Part shown: positions 1-9,400 of the stretch, piece by piece
Numbering within the stretch: position 1 is the stretch's first letter
Layout of the letters: each line of letters starts with the position of its first letter
The notes under the pieces: generated by a model
Told to the model about the DNA's origin: nothing
What the model saw: only the letters and a program-made list of their open reading frames with translations
Database searches by the model: none
Assembly: GCF_900099915.1 (NCBI RefSeq)
Contig: NZ_FNDB01000015.1
Coordinates: 21,574-85,573, forward strand
Source: Flavobacterium omnivorum
GTDB lineage: Bacteria; Bacteroidota; Bacteroidia; Flavobacteriales; Flavobacteriaceae
DNA: 64,000 bases
Reading direction: 5' to 3'
Position numbers and translations under genes: made by a program

Positions 1-2
1 AT

Positions 3-350
3 GCAGAGTGTGGCGCTGGACGGCTAAAAATGGCATCTTGGAATAATGGATTGACGCTAGTGTTTCAGAAAAAAGGGGCACAATCAGTGGAATCAGAAAG
101 CCCTTGGGAATTTGCGGGTTGGTATGTAAGCCTCAACCCACGAAATACAACAAAGATTACTACCATGTCTGGAATCGGTATTGGATCTACAAGAGGAGAA
201 ATGGAAAGCGCTTATGTGATTATCGTGAAGAAATCCAGTTTGGGATATGAATTTTCAACGACTTCAGGCCTATACGGAATTTTTGACGGCATGGGAAAAG
301 AAGCAAAAATCACTAATATGTGGAGCGGCGTTAGTTGTAATTTTAGATAA
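3..350 (+). CDS. C-terminal part of an unknown protein cut by the left window edge
   Basis: The reading frame is open from the window edge to a TAA at 348-350. The ATG at 30 is probably internal, because the same frame continues upstream without a stop. The visible part is about 115 residues, with no membrane segment and no catalytic motif I can name. It is rich in Gly, Ser and aromatic residues and ends in SGVSCNFR. The pattern (GLTLVFQKKG, then GWYVSLNPR, then GIGIGSTRGEM) resembles uncharacterised Flavobacteriaceae proteins I half remember, but I cannot give a function. The next 600 bases hold no intact gene, so it seems to be the last gene before a decayed stretch. Confidence 0.55.
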   Translation, partial: AECGAGRLKMASWNNGLTLVFQKKGAQSVESESPWEFAGWYVSLNPRNTTKITTMSGIGIGSTRGEMESAYVIIVKKSSLGYEFSTTSGLYGIFDGMGKEAKITNMWSGVSCNFR

Positions 351-778
351 GGTAAAAAAAAAGTCGTCAAACTATTTCAGCTAGAAAAATAAAATTTAGA
401 AAAAACAGCTAAAGCAATAGGTTTAAATTGAAGCTCTTCCTTTTTGTTGATATACAGTACGGTCTTTTCAAACAATCACATGGATTGATGTAGCAGATAA
501 AATCTTTTTTTGACCTAACCATTCGCAGGCAAAGCCAGAGCTACGGTAGAATTAAAATAAAATTATAAGCGCCACAATAAAATCACCTCGTTATTTCATT
601 ATTTAAAATTGAAAATGACGTATGGAAAAGGGTAGCAAAATTAATCCATACAAATCGAAAGTTCCTGTTTTAAATTTGTAGTCTAAAATATAAGCGATTG
701 TATTTAGCTTTCGTTTTGATTTTGTGCTATCTGCTATTTTTTTTTATTCTAAAGTAAAAAAAGTGTAAAAATTCCATT
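351..778. other. Non-coding stretch with no recognised feature
   Basis: This AT-rich stretch has stops in all frames and no reading frame I believe. I see no tRNA, no convincing hairpin plus T-run and no promoter pair. With the broken genes that follow, it looks like eroded sequence. Confidence 0.5.
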
Positions 779-961
779 TTAATTTCCCCATATCCTATTT
801 TTAAAAATATCAACTGTTTGTTTTATGTGTTGGTTTATAACCCAAAAGATGACGATAACTAACATGGCATACCCTACGACGGTAAAAATTTCCATATTAG
901 ACAATAAAACCGATTGTTTTGCCACGGAACTTGCGATTTTTTTTAACGCTAATTGACAAGC
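779..961 (-). pseudogene. Possible C-terminal remnant of a transporter (MFS-like), uncertain
   Basis: On the minus strand an open frame ends at 779. Its last ~60 codons look like the end of a membrane protein: a polar amphipathic stretch with AKQSVLLSNMEIF, one hydrophobic segment (VVGYAMLVIVIFWVI), then a basic tail. That arrangement resembles the final helix of DHA2-type MFS exporters. The frame runs on to 1045, but from about 957 upward it is antisense to the CoA-transferase remnant, so only the lower part can be genuine. No start codon fits a complete gene. I infer a truncated gene tail joined to another decayed gene. It could also be a chance open frame. Confidence 0.28.
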
Positions 962-1795
962 ATTATCTTCCGTATACCCTTTAGAAATAAAAAAAACTGC
1001 AGCTATTGCTGGGCATCTTTTAGGTTTTTTAGAAAATGAAATCACAGCAGGTCGCTTAACTAATTCGTTGATGTCACTTCAGGCTGGAATTGGAAAAGTA
1101 GCCAATGCCGTTATGTCTGGATTTGCGAAAAATAGTTTTGAGAATTTAGTGATGTATTCCGAAGTTTTGCAAGACAGCACCTTTGAACTTATAGATAGCG
1201 GAAAAATGAATTTCGCCTCGGCTTCTTCTATCACTGCTTCAGAAACTTGCTATAAAAAAATACTGGCTAATTTTGATTTTTATAAAGATAAGATGCTACT
1301 TCGTCCTCAAACCATAAGCAATTCGGCTGAGGTCATCAGAAGATTAGGCGTTATTGCTATCAAAACAGCGATAGAATTTGATATTTACGGCTATGTAAAT
1401 TCAACGCATATTGCTGGAACCAAGATGATGAACGGCACTGGCGGGTCAGGTGATTTTGCTCGAAATGCCTATCTGAGTATTTTTGTAACCCAATCCTCCT
1501 CTAAAGAAGGAAATACTGTTTCTTGTTTTACCTATGGTTTCCCATGTAGATCATACGGAACACAATGTTGATGTTTTGATGATGGAGCAAGGAGTCGCTG
1601 ATTTGAGAGGACTGGCGCCAAGAGAACCCGCCAAAGTAATTATCGATAATTGCGTTCATCCCGAGTACAAAGAAGAACTATCAAATTATTTTAATCGTTC
1701 CAATCTTCGCGGTGGTCGCACCACATCTTCTGGAAGAAGCTTTTAAATTTCATTTGCAATTCTTAGAAACCGGTTCCATGAAAAAAATGCTATAA
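957..1795 (+). pseudogene. Decayed acetyl-CoA hydrolase / succinyl-CoA:acetate CoA-transferase
   Basis: Three frames read in sequence give the C-terminal half of an acetyl-CoA hydrolase/transferase. The first frame (957 to about 1530) includes AAIAGHLLGFLENE, SLQAGIGKVANAVMSG and GTGGSGDFARNA. The second (about 1534-1712) includes MVSHVDHTEHNVDVL and GLAPREPAK. The third (about 1713-1795) includes APHLLEEAFKFHLQFLETGSM. Intact family members are about 420-500 residues; here the N-terminal ~200 are missing, with an in-frame stop at 954-956. Two frameshifts, near 1530 and 1713, break the rest. The family moves CoA between acetyl-CoA and another acid, or hydrolyses acetyl-CoA. With one truncation and two indels this is a genuine pseudogene, not a single sequencing error. 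Confidence 0.88.
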
Positions 1796-2146
1796 TAGAT
1801 TTACCCTTAACCCAATAGAACCTTTCATACTAATGGTGGATGCAGTGCAAAAAATTGCCTATCGTTTTCCCTTAACAAAAATTCTTAAAAAAGACAAAGT
1901 ATACTATTCACTATTTAACCTTGCTGATTGCAATCCAAAAGACCGTTTATAATTATATTTTTAAGAAGAAACAAAAGTTTTACAGACTACGTTTGATTAT
2001 AACGTTCTAAAAAAAAGGGTAAAAGAATTGATTTAGTTGGTTTTCGTTCCACATATATTGCGTAGTTTTGACCATAGTACTTTGTCTTTTTGCTGCTCTA
2101 TTTAAATGCAAAAGAGATCTAATAAAAAAACTTAAAAAAAATAATA
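1796..2146. other. Intergenic stretch, mostly featureless, promoter near its right end
   Basis: There is no credible coding frame. The left part follows directly on the CoA-transferase remnant and is probably eroded sequence. The only element I can point to is the promoter-like pair at 2037-2070. Confidence 0.45.
2037..2070 (+). promoter_or_regulatory. Candidate Bacteroidota promoter for the thioesterase gene
   Basis: TTG at 2037-2039 and TAGTTTTG at 2063-2070 fit the Bacteroidota -33 and -7 elements with a 23-base spacer, the upper limit of the usual range. It would leave a leader of about 70 bases before the ATG at 2147. The spacing and long leader keep this tentative. Confidence 0.35.
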
Positions 2147-2584
2147 ATGACATCTTTTAGCAAAGAATTATCCTTTCGTTGGTCTGACTTAGACCCTAAT
2201 TTTCATGTACGCCACAGTGCTTATTATGACTTTGGTGCGCAACATCGTATTGAAATTCTAGAAGGTTTAGGCCTAACAATGAAAGTTTTACAAGCGCAGC
2301 ATTTTGGTCCAATTCTATTTAGAGAAGAATGTATTTTTAGAAAAGAAATAAAACTTTCTGATAAAATCATAATGCGTACCAAAATTTCTAAAATGAAACC
2401 CGATGCTTCACGCTGGTCTATTGTGCATGAGTTCTTGAATGAAGAGGATAAACTTTGCGCCATAATAACTGTTGATGGGGCTTGGATGGATACAAAATTG
2501 CGCAAAATTGCTCATCCTACACCTGAAATTGCTATTGAAGCCATTACCCTTTTTCCTAAAAGTGAAGATTTTATCAGTCTTTAA
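2147..2584 (+). CDS. Acyl-CoA thioesterase, hotdog fold
   Basis: 145 residues, the usual size of single hotdog thioesterases of the 4-hydroxybenzoyl-CoA thioesterase / YbgC type. The N-terminal motif RWSDLDPNFHVRHSAYYDF (about residues 11-29) is the family's catalytic Asp region followed by the helix start. The core beta strands follow (for example RWSIVHEF and IITVDGAWMD). These enzymes hydrolyse acyl-CoA thioesters in the cytosol. The substrate cannot be read from the sequence. The gene stands alone on the plus strand, with the cytochrome b gene 89 bases downstream. The ATG at 2147 matches the expected N-terminus. Confident of the fold and general activity only. Confidence 0.85.
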   Translation: MTSFSKELSFRWSDLDPNFHVRHSAYYDFGAQHRIEILEGLGLTMKVLQAQHFGPILFREECIFRKEIKLSDKIIMRTKISKMKPDASRWSIVHEFLNEEDKLCAIITVDGAWMDTKLRKIAHPTPEIAIEAITLFPKSEDFISL

Positions 2585-2673
2585 TAAATTGAAGAATCCA
2601 ATCCTATTTGTTTTATCATTGCTACTTAATTAAGGTTTAAAATTAGGGTAAAATCAATTAATATTAAAAAATC

Positions 2674-3252
2674 ATGAGAATAAGAAGCTACTCCGTCACT
2701 TATAGAATAATCCATTGGTCCATAGCAATTTGCTTGATGGCTATGCTTTTTACTATATTTTTAAGACTTACGTGGATGAACAAAAACAATGTCGCACTGA
2801 TCATTCAAGATTATTTAGCGACTACAAATCAATCTTTATCACAAGACCAGCTCCTTACACTTGCCAAAAAAATAAGAAAACCTATGTGGGATTGGCATAT
2901 TTATATTGGATACGCTTTGGTAGGTTTGTACAGTATCCGAATTTTACTTCCGTTTTTTGGACAGATGAAGTTCTCCAATCCTTTTAGTCGTGGCCTTACG
3001 GCACAGGAAAAATTTCAATATTCCATTTATGCCATTTTTTATGTCTGTGTAGCCATTTCTCTAACGACAGGTTTAATTATTGTTTTAGGTCCAAAAAATT
3101 TAAAAGAGCCAATGGAACAAATACACGTACTTTCGATTTACTATTTGTTGACCTTTATCGTTCTTCACTTAGGCGGTATTTTCTTATCAGAGTTTACGAC
3201 ACAGAATGGATTAATTTCGAGAATTATCAGTGGGTCAAAAAAGGAAAAGTAA
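2674..3252 (+). CDS. Cytochrome b561-like four-helix di-heme membrane protein
   Basis: 192 residues with four hydrophobic segments at about 13-31, 76-94, 117-139 and 152-171. Histidines lie at 14 (RIIHW), 75 (WDWHIYIGY), 151 (EQIHVLSIYY) and 165 (IVLHLGG), two pairs well placed to ligate two b hemes. That is the pattern of bacterial cytochrome b561 and b-type subunits of membrane oxidoreductases, which exchange electrons with the quinone pool. There is no partner catalytic subunit nearby. It sits between a thioesterase and a NIPSNAP gene, with about 100 bases to the latter. Electron donor and physiological role are unknown. Confidence 0.8.
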   Translation: MRIRSYSVTYRIIHWSIAICLMAMLFTIFLRLTWMNKNNVALIIQDYLATTNQSLSQDQLLTLAKKIRKPMWDWHIYIGYALVGLYSIRILLPFFGQMKFSNPFSRGLTAQEKFQYSIYAIFYVCVAISLTTGLIIVLGPKNLKEPMEQIHVLSIYYLLTFIVLHLGGIFLSEFTTQNGLISRIISGSKKEK

Positions 3253-3352
3253 ACTAGGATGGAGTAAAAATATTTGTCTCCCCATGCATCCGTTTTTTTT
3301 ATACTTTTATAATTAGGTTATCAATTAGTTATTAATCCATAAAAAACCAATA

Positions 3353-4162
3353 ATGAAATTATCAAAACTATTATCTGCATTGCTATTGATTTTGATCTTT
3401 AGCAGTTTTAATTCATTTTTTACGGATACCAGCACCACACCATCTAAAGCGTCAGCTGAGGAATATTACCAAATTAAAACGTATATTTTTAAAAGCGAAG
3501 AACAAGAACAAACTACTGACCTGTACTTAAAGGAGGCGTATTTACCCGGTTTAAAAAAACTAGGAATTAAAGATATAGGTGTTTTTAAACCTTTATCTAA
3601 CGGCAAGGATACGCTAAAAAAAATCATCGTGATAATCCCTTTTTCTACTTTAGAAGGATTTCTAACCCTAGACAAAAAATTAGCAAAAGACAAAGGGTAC
3701 TTGCTTGCAAGTGCTCCCTATTTGAATGCAACACACAAGCAGCCTCCTTACCTGAGAATAGAATCTGTTTTACTAAAAGCTTTTTCAGATCATCCGTTAC
3801 TAAAAAAACCAGTACTAAATAGCATAAGAAAAAATCGTGTTTATGAATTAAGAAGTTACGAATCAGCAACTGAAACCATTTACGCCAACAAAGTAGACAT
3901 GTTTAATGGTGGTGGAGAAATAAAACTGTTTGATAAACTCGGATTTAATGCTGTCTTTTATGGCGAAGTCATCTCCGGTGCCAAAATGCCAAACCTAATG
4001 TACCTGACTACTTTTGCCGATAAGGCGAGTCGCGAAGCACATTGGAGCTCTTTTTCACAAGCAGCAGAATGGAAAGAAATGTCCTCCCTCCCAAAATATC
4101 AGAATAATGTATCGCACATGGATATCACGTTTATGTATCCTACTGACTATTCTGATTATTAA
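3353..4162 (+). CDS. Secreted NIPSNAP-family protein
   Basis: 269 residues. The N-terminus (basic MKLSK, then a hydrophobic run to about residue 25) is a Sec signal peptide, so the protein is probably exported or periplasmic. The mature part holds two copies of a ferredoxin-like NIPSNAP domain. The first is about 39-150 (YYQIKTYIFKSEEQ), the second about 160-265 (VYELRSYESATETIYANKVDMF, shown as its first motif VYELRSYES). This double-domain, signal-bearing form is common in Bacteroidota. The family has no established enzymatic role. A small intergenic space separates it from the cytochrome b gene and a long one follows. Confidence 0.8.
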   Translation: MKLSKLLSALLLILIFSSFNSFFTDTSTTPSKASAEEYYQIKTYIFKSEEQEQTTDLYLKEAYLPGLKKLGIKDIGVFKPLSNGKDTLKKIIVIIPFSTLEGFLTLDKKLAKDKGYLLASAPYLNATHKQPPYLRIESVLLKAFSDHPLLKKPVLNSIRKNRVYELRSYESATETIYANKVDMFNGGGEIKLFDKLGFNAVFYGEVISGAKMPNLMYLTTFADKASREAHWSSFSQAAEWKEMSSLPKYQNNVSHMDITFMYPTDYSDY

Positions 4163-4559
4163 TTTTAAAATACAAGTACTATCTGTGTTACTATGTTCAT
4201 CGCAATCTATTCAAGACTTCTAGGAGACTGTGCTGCTTTAAAAGCACCATATTTTAAAATCACGAAAAACTAAAGCCTAAATTCGATTATTACAATTGAA
4301 AAACTATTGAATACAACCATCGTGCTGTTTTTAAGGAGACCATCATAACAGCTCTCTTAAGTATCCCTTCAATAAGAATAGCGATAATTTGCTATAACAC
4401 TATTTAAGTAGGTATTTACCTTAAATATTATCTGTTGAAAAATAGCGTTTATGATACTCATTAGTGAAAATTAAAACTATTGTTTGCATTCCTTTTATCA
4501 CCAATTCAAAGTTAAATCGGCTCCATTATCCTTTTTAATCGCTAGAAATAAGGATGAGG
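4163..4559. other. Intergenic stretch without a recognised gene
   Basis: About 400 bases with stops in all frames. I see no tRNA and no clear terminator. The right end leads into the promoter of the Na/Pi transporter gene. Confidence 0.45.
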
Positions 4560-4587
4560 TTGGTTCGTGTACCATCTTATAAATTTG
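4560..4587 (+). promoter_or_regulatory. Promoter of the Na/Pi cotransporter gene
   Basis: TTG at 4560-4562 and TAAATTTG at 4580-4587, with a 17-base spacer, match the Bacteroidota consensus. Transcription would start near 4594, leaving a leader of about 19 bases before the ATG at 4613. Confidence 0.55.
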
Positions 4588-4612
4588 AGTATCTTTAATA
4601 CCAAATCAAGCT

Positions 4613-6295
4613 ATGGAAACGGTCTATACAATACTAAAACTAGGTGCTGGCGTGGGTTTATTCCTGTTCGCTATTTACCTTGTTGAGGAATCCCTAAAAA
4701 ACCTCTCTGGAAGAAGTTTCAAACTATTTTTGCAACGGATTACTAAAAACAATATTGGCGCTGTAGTTGGTGGTACCATTGTCACTGGTATTCTCCAGAG
4801 CAGTTCTATGGTTTCTTTAATGGTTTTAGCTTTTGTGGGCGCCGGTGTTTTTACAATGAAAAATGCAATGGCCATTATCCTAGGCGCAAATTTAGGAACA
4901 ACAATTGCCAGTTGGTTAGTGGCCACACTCGGTTTTAAAACGAATATTGAAGTTATTGCATATCCAGCCGTTTGCTTAGGCGGTTTTCTATTGATCCTAT
5001 TAGGAAACCGAAAAAACATAAAATACGTTTCTTATTTTCTTTTGGGATTTGGATTGATGTTCATCGGGCTTTCCTTTATGAAATCAGCGATGGAATCACA
5101 AGTTCAGCACTTTGACTTTTCGCCGTATGCTTCAATGCCATTACTTGTCTTTCTGATTATTGGTTTTTTAATTACACTTATTGTACAATCAAGCTCCGTG
5201 ACCATGGCACTGACATTAAGCGCTTTAAACGCTGGAGCAATTGGATTTCCTATGGCAGCTGCTATAGTTTTAGGCGGAGAAACTGGCACAATTATTAAAA
5301 TATTAGTAAGTGCCATAGGTGGTAATGCTTCCAAAAAAAGGGTAGCCCTGGGCAATTTATTTTTCAATATTTTCATTACTGCCATTGCCTTTATCTTATT
5401 AAAACCCATTCTATTACTAATTACTGATAGCATCAAAATTAAAGATCCATTGATTGGTTTAGTTACCTTTTCTAGTTTGATCAATTTATTAGCCATCGTG
5501 CTATTTCTTCCAGTATTAGATTCATTTACTAAATTTTTAGAGCGTTTTTTCAAAAATACGGATGGCAATACTGCAGCTTTTTTAGGCCATGCTTCCATTG
5601 AAGAACCGGAATCGGCATTGGATTTATTTCGTCTAGAAGCCCACTACTTTATACACAACTCGATACTTTTCAATCTGGAATTATTTAAAATCAACAACTT
5701 CGATTTTTACAAACAAAATGATTTTTCAGCAATTAATGAAAAACGAAACTATAATTCGAAAACAAGTGAAGAAAAATATGAGTTTCTGAAACAGCTCCAA
5801 GGTGAGCTACAGGCGTTCTATCTAAAATTACGAACAAAACTGAACAGTAAACAAAGTTCAGAACTCAACCAATTTATATCTGCCGTACGAAGTGCTATGC
5901 ATGCCGTCAAAAGTGTAAAAGACATTGGTAGTAATATTACAAATCTGAGCCACTCTTCAAAAGATATCAAATACCAGTTTTTTATGCACAATAAAAAAGA
6001 AACTGAAAGCCTCTATTTAAAATTAAATAGACTCTTATTCAGAGAAAAACAGTCTAGTTTTGACGAACTGGTATCTTTATTTGATAGCATTCAAAAAAAC
6101 TATACCTCGGCTCTTAATACCTTTTACACAGAGGTGCAACTTACTACAATAGAAAGTATTGATATAACGACGGTCATCAATTTTAATAGGGAACTTTTTA
6201 CCGCCAACAAAGCGATTTTAATGGCTGTGAAAGACCTTTTATTAGAGGAGAAAGTAGCGGAACATTTTAATGAAATTCCCATCTATAAAACCTAA
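4613..6295 (+). CDS. Na+/phosphate symporter, NptA/PNaS family, with PhoU-like C-terminus
   Basis: 560 residues. The N-terminal ~310 are hydrophobic and hold the two inverted repeats of the PNaS family, each with its QSSS signature (GILQSSSMV at about 60-67 and IVQSSSVTM at about 191-198). The signature serines bind phosphate and sodium in this family. The C-terminal ~230 residues are soluble, helical and charged (about 330-555) and correspond to the PhoU-like regulatory domain usual in bacterial YjbB/NptA proteins. The predicted role is sodium-driven phosphate uptake or export at the inner membrane. The gene is monocistronic by spacing and has its own promoter. I see no Pho box. Confidence 0.88.
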   Translation: METVYTILKLGAGVGLFLFAIYLVEESLKNLSGRSFKLFLQRITKNNIGAVVGGTIVTGILQSSSMVSLMVLAFVGAGVFTMKNAMAIILGANLGTTIASWLVATLGFKTNIEVIAYPAVCLGGFLLILLGNRKNIKYVSYFLLGFGLMFIGLSFMKSAMESQVQHFDFSPYASMPLLVFLIIGFLITLIVQSSSVTMALTLSALNAGAIGFPMAAAIVLGGETGTIIKILVSAIGGNASKKRVALGNLFFNIFITAIAFILLKPILLLITDSIKIKDPLIGLVTFSSLINLLAIVLFLPVLDSFTKFLERFFKNTDGNTAAFLGHASIEEPESALDLFRLEAHYFIHNSILFNLELFKINNFDFYKQNDFSAINEKRNYNSKTSEEKYEFLKQLQGELQAFYLKLRTKLNSKQSSELNQFISAVRSAMHAVKSVKDIGSNITNLSHSSKDIKYQFFMHNKKETESLYLKLNRLLFREKQSSFDELVSLFDSIQKNYTSALNTFYTEVQLTTIESIDITTVINFNRELFTANKAILMAVKDLLLEEKVAEHFNEIPIYKT

Positions 6296-6399
6296 AGAAC
6301 ACTTTTTTCAATGCAAATAGACTCGAGAATTTTACAACTTTATTCTTAAATTATATAAGCTTTTTAACAATCAAATTTTGAACTTTACAGGCTGTTGTG

Positions 6400-6434
6400 T
6401 TTGGGATTGAAATTGCAATTCTGATTTAAATTTG
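6400..6434 (+). promoter_or_regulatory. Promoter of tamB-tamL; it decides the tamB start
   Basis: TTTG at 6400-6403 and TAAATTTG at 6427-6434, spacer 23 bases. The TTG at 6432, which opens the longest frame, lies inside the -7 element and so cannot be in the transcript. The next in-frame start, TTG at 6462, is about 20 bases after the predicted transcription start. Confidence 0.5.
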
Positions 6435-6461
6435 CTATTTTTAGCCAAAAATTTACCTCAT

Positions 6462-9400
6462 TTGAAAAAATATTTAAAGAAAAGTTTAAAAGTTTTCCTT
6501 TGGATAATAGGATCTGTAATTCTATTATTCTTAGCAGTGGTTATTGCCATTCAAATTCCCTCTGTTCAAAATTATGCCAAAAGCAAAGCGGTAGCCTACT
6601 TGGAAGGAAAAATAAAAACCAAAGTGACCATTGACCGATTAGAAATTGGTATGCCTAAAAAAGTGATTTTGGAAGGCGTTTATTTTCAAGATCAAAAAAA
6701 AGACACTCTTTTTGCTGGAGAAATGTTGGCTGTTGACATTAGTTTATTTCAATTAATGAACAATAAAGTCGAAATTAATTCCGTCCACCTTGTAGGCATC
6801 TCAGCAAATTTAAGCAGAGATTCGAAGGCTGTTTTTAATTTTGATTACATTATTAAAGCATTTGCTTCACCAGAAAAGCAAAAAAGTGATTCACCACCCA
6901 TGCAATTTTCTGTCGAAGAAATCAAGCTGGATCGCGTTCAATTTAAATATAAGGATGTTGTCACAAACAATACGATTTATGCTAATCTAAATCATTTTGA
7001 AACAAAAATTAAAACCTTCGATCTTGAAAAAATGAGCTTTGAAATTCCAAAAGCTAAAATCAATGGTTTGAAATTCAAACTAAAACAAGGCATAGCTCAA
7101 CCATCCATTTCCACAGCAGAAGCTACAATAAAAAATGAGCCAGAATCCATTTTAAATTTAAAACTTGGAGAAATTGATTTAGCCAAAATAGATTTTGATT
7201 ATGAAAATGAAGTCACAAAATTAGCTACTACTTTTTATTTGAAAAAACTGCTTGCTAAAATTGACAAAATGGATCTCAATAATAAATTTGCTATTATTGA
7301 AAGTCTCAATCTTACTGGCGTAGAAGGTGCACTAACTCTTGGCAAAGTAGATAAAATAAATGCCACGCAAGAATCTAATGATACACAATCTACGAATTGG
7401 CAAGTCAAAGTAAATGCAACGGAGTTCAAACGTATTAATTTTCGCTACGATAACAACAATGTCGCAGCAGTACAAAAAGGAATCGATTACAATCATTTAA
7501 ATCTTACCAATTTAAACTTGCAAGTGGATGCGCTGAGTTACAATCCGGAAAACATTTCTGGAACGGCTACTTCCCTTTCTGTAAAAGATAAAAGTGGCTT
7601 AAACATTCAATCTTTTACCGCTGACTTTTTCTACGGAAAAAAGAATGCTTTCTTTAAAAAATTATATTTAAAAACACCGCAAACAGAATTAAAAGATGAA
7701 ATCCGAATTGGGTACCCATCCCTTGCGTCTTTAGCCAAAAATCCTGGGGAATTAGGATTAATAGCTAATTTTAAGAAAAGTAAAGTTGGAGTCAAAGATA
7801 TTTTACTTTTTGCCCCTACTTTATACAATACAAATCCATTTAGTAGTAATCCCAATGCTATTTTGCTAATCAATGGAACCGTAAAAGGAAAGGTAAAAAA
7901 CATGCAATTCCCATCCATTTCTATTAGCGGCATTGGAAATACAAAAGTAGTAGCAAGCGGAACCATTGAAGGTTTGCCAGATATCAATAAGACGTATTTT
8001 GACCTAAATATAAAAGAGTTACAATCAGGAGCTAAAGATTTTGTTGGCTTTTTACCTAAAGGAACAATTCCAAATTCAATTCAGCTCCCATCACAATTCA
8101 GCGCTAAAGGAACTTTTAAAGGAACGATTACCGATTTTAATACCAACATGAATTTGATTAGTAGCTTTGGTAATGCTAAAATCAAAGGAACATTTGATCA
8201 AACTAGGAAAAATTATGAGAAATATAATGTCCAAGCTGAACTGACTAATTTTGATTTAGGTAAATTTATCAAAAATGATTCCATTGGAAAAGTAACTTTA
8301 AAGACCAACATTAAGGGAACTGGTTTTGATCCAAAAACAGCAATAGCTTCCTTAAACGGAAGTATTCAAAAAGCATACTATAATAAATATACTTATAAAA
8401 ATATAAATGTAAGAGGAGCTATCGCCAAAGGAAAATTTAATGTAATTGCTTCCGCTAAAGATCCTAATCTGACTTTTGATGTCTTGAGTAGCGGTAGTTT
8501 TAGGGACAAATATCCTTCTGGAAAATTAAAATTAAATGTGGATATTGCAGATTTAGAAAAGCTAAATTTACATGCAGGACCATTAAAAATAAGAGGTGTT
8601 ATTGATGCTGACATTCAATCGGCAAATTTAGATTACCTAAATGGAACCCTCAATGCACACAGCATTTCGGTTATCAATGCCAAAGATCAATTTGTTATAG
8701 ATTCTATTACAGTAGTAGCCACATCAACCAGTGAAAAAAACACATTATCCATCAAAGCTCCTTTTTTAGATGCTGAAGTTAATGGAAAATATAAGGGGTC
8801 GAATATTGTTGATGCCGTATCCAATTCTGTTGCAAAATATTATGATAGCAGCCCGAATTCAAAAAAAATAGCAGTCGAAAACCAACAATTTGCTTTTGCA
8901 ATTAATATAAAAGATAGCCCGATTATACTAAAAATGATTCCTGATTTGAAAAGTCTAGAACCTATTACTTTAACCGGAAAATACAATTCTGTAAATGATT
9001 CTATTGTTTTGAATGGTAGTATTACAAAACTAATTTACGCAGAAAACACCATTACAAATGCCGTTTTAAAAATCGATACACAAGACAAAGCGCTGGTTTA
9101 CAACTTTGTTATAGACGACATCCAAAACAAACAAATTCAGTTGCCACACACCAGTATTACCGGTAAAGTGGAAAACAATCGCGTGAATTACACCTTGCAA
9201 TTAAAAGATGCTAAGGACGTGGAACGGTATTTAATTTCGGGAACATTAAAGAGCATAAACGGAAATAATGAGATAAATCTGGATCCAACAAATTTATTGC
9301 TGAACTATGAATCATGGAATATAGCAGAAGACAATTTGGTGCGTTTTGGCAAAAAGGGAATTTATGTAGATGAATTTGAGTTGAGTAAAGAGGAAAGTAA

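Noticed and set aside
779..1045. Full-length 88-residue minus-strand protein
   Set aside because: Its first third is antisense to the CoA-transferase remnant, so the start is an artefact; only the lower part was kept, at low confidence.
5104..5598. Minus-strand frame of 164 residues inside the Na/Pi transporter gene
   Set aside because: It is a shadow frame of a strongly conserved plus-strand membrane protein, with no family resemblance.
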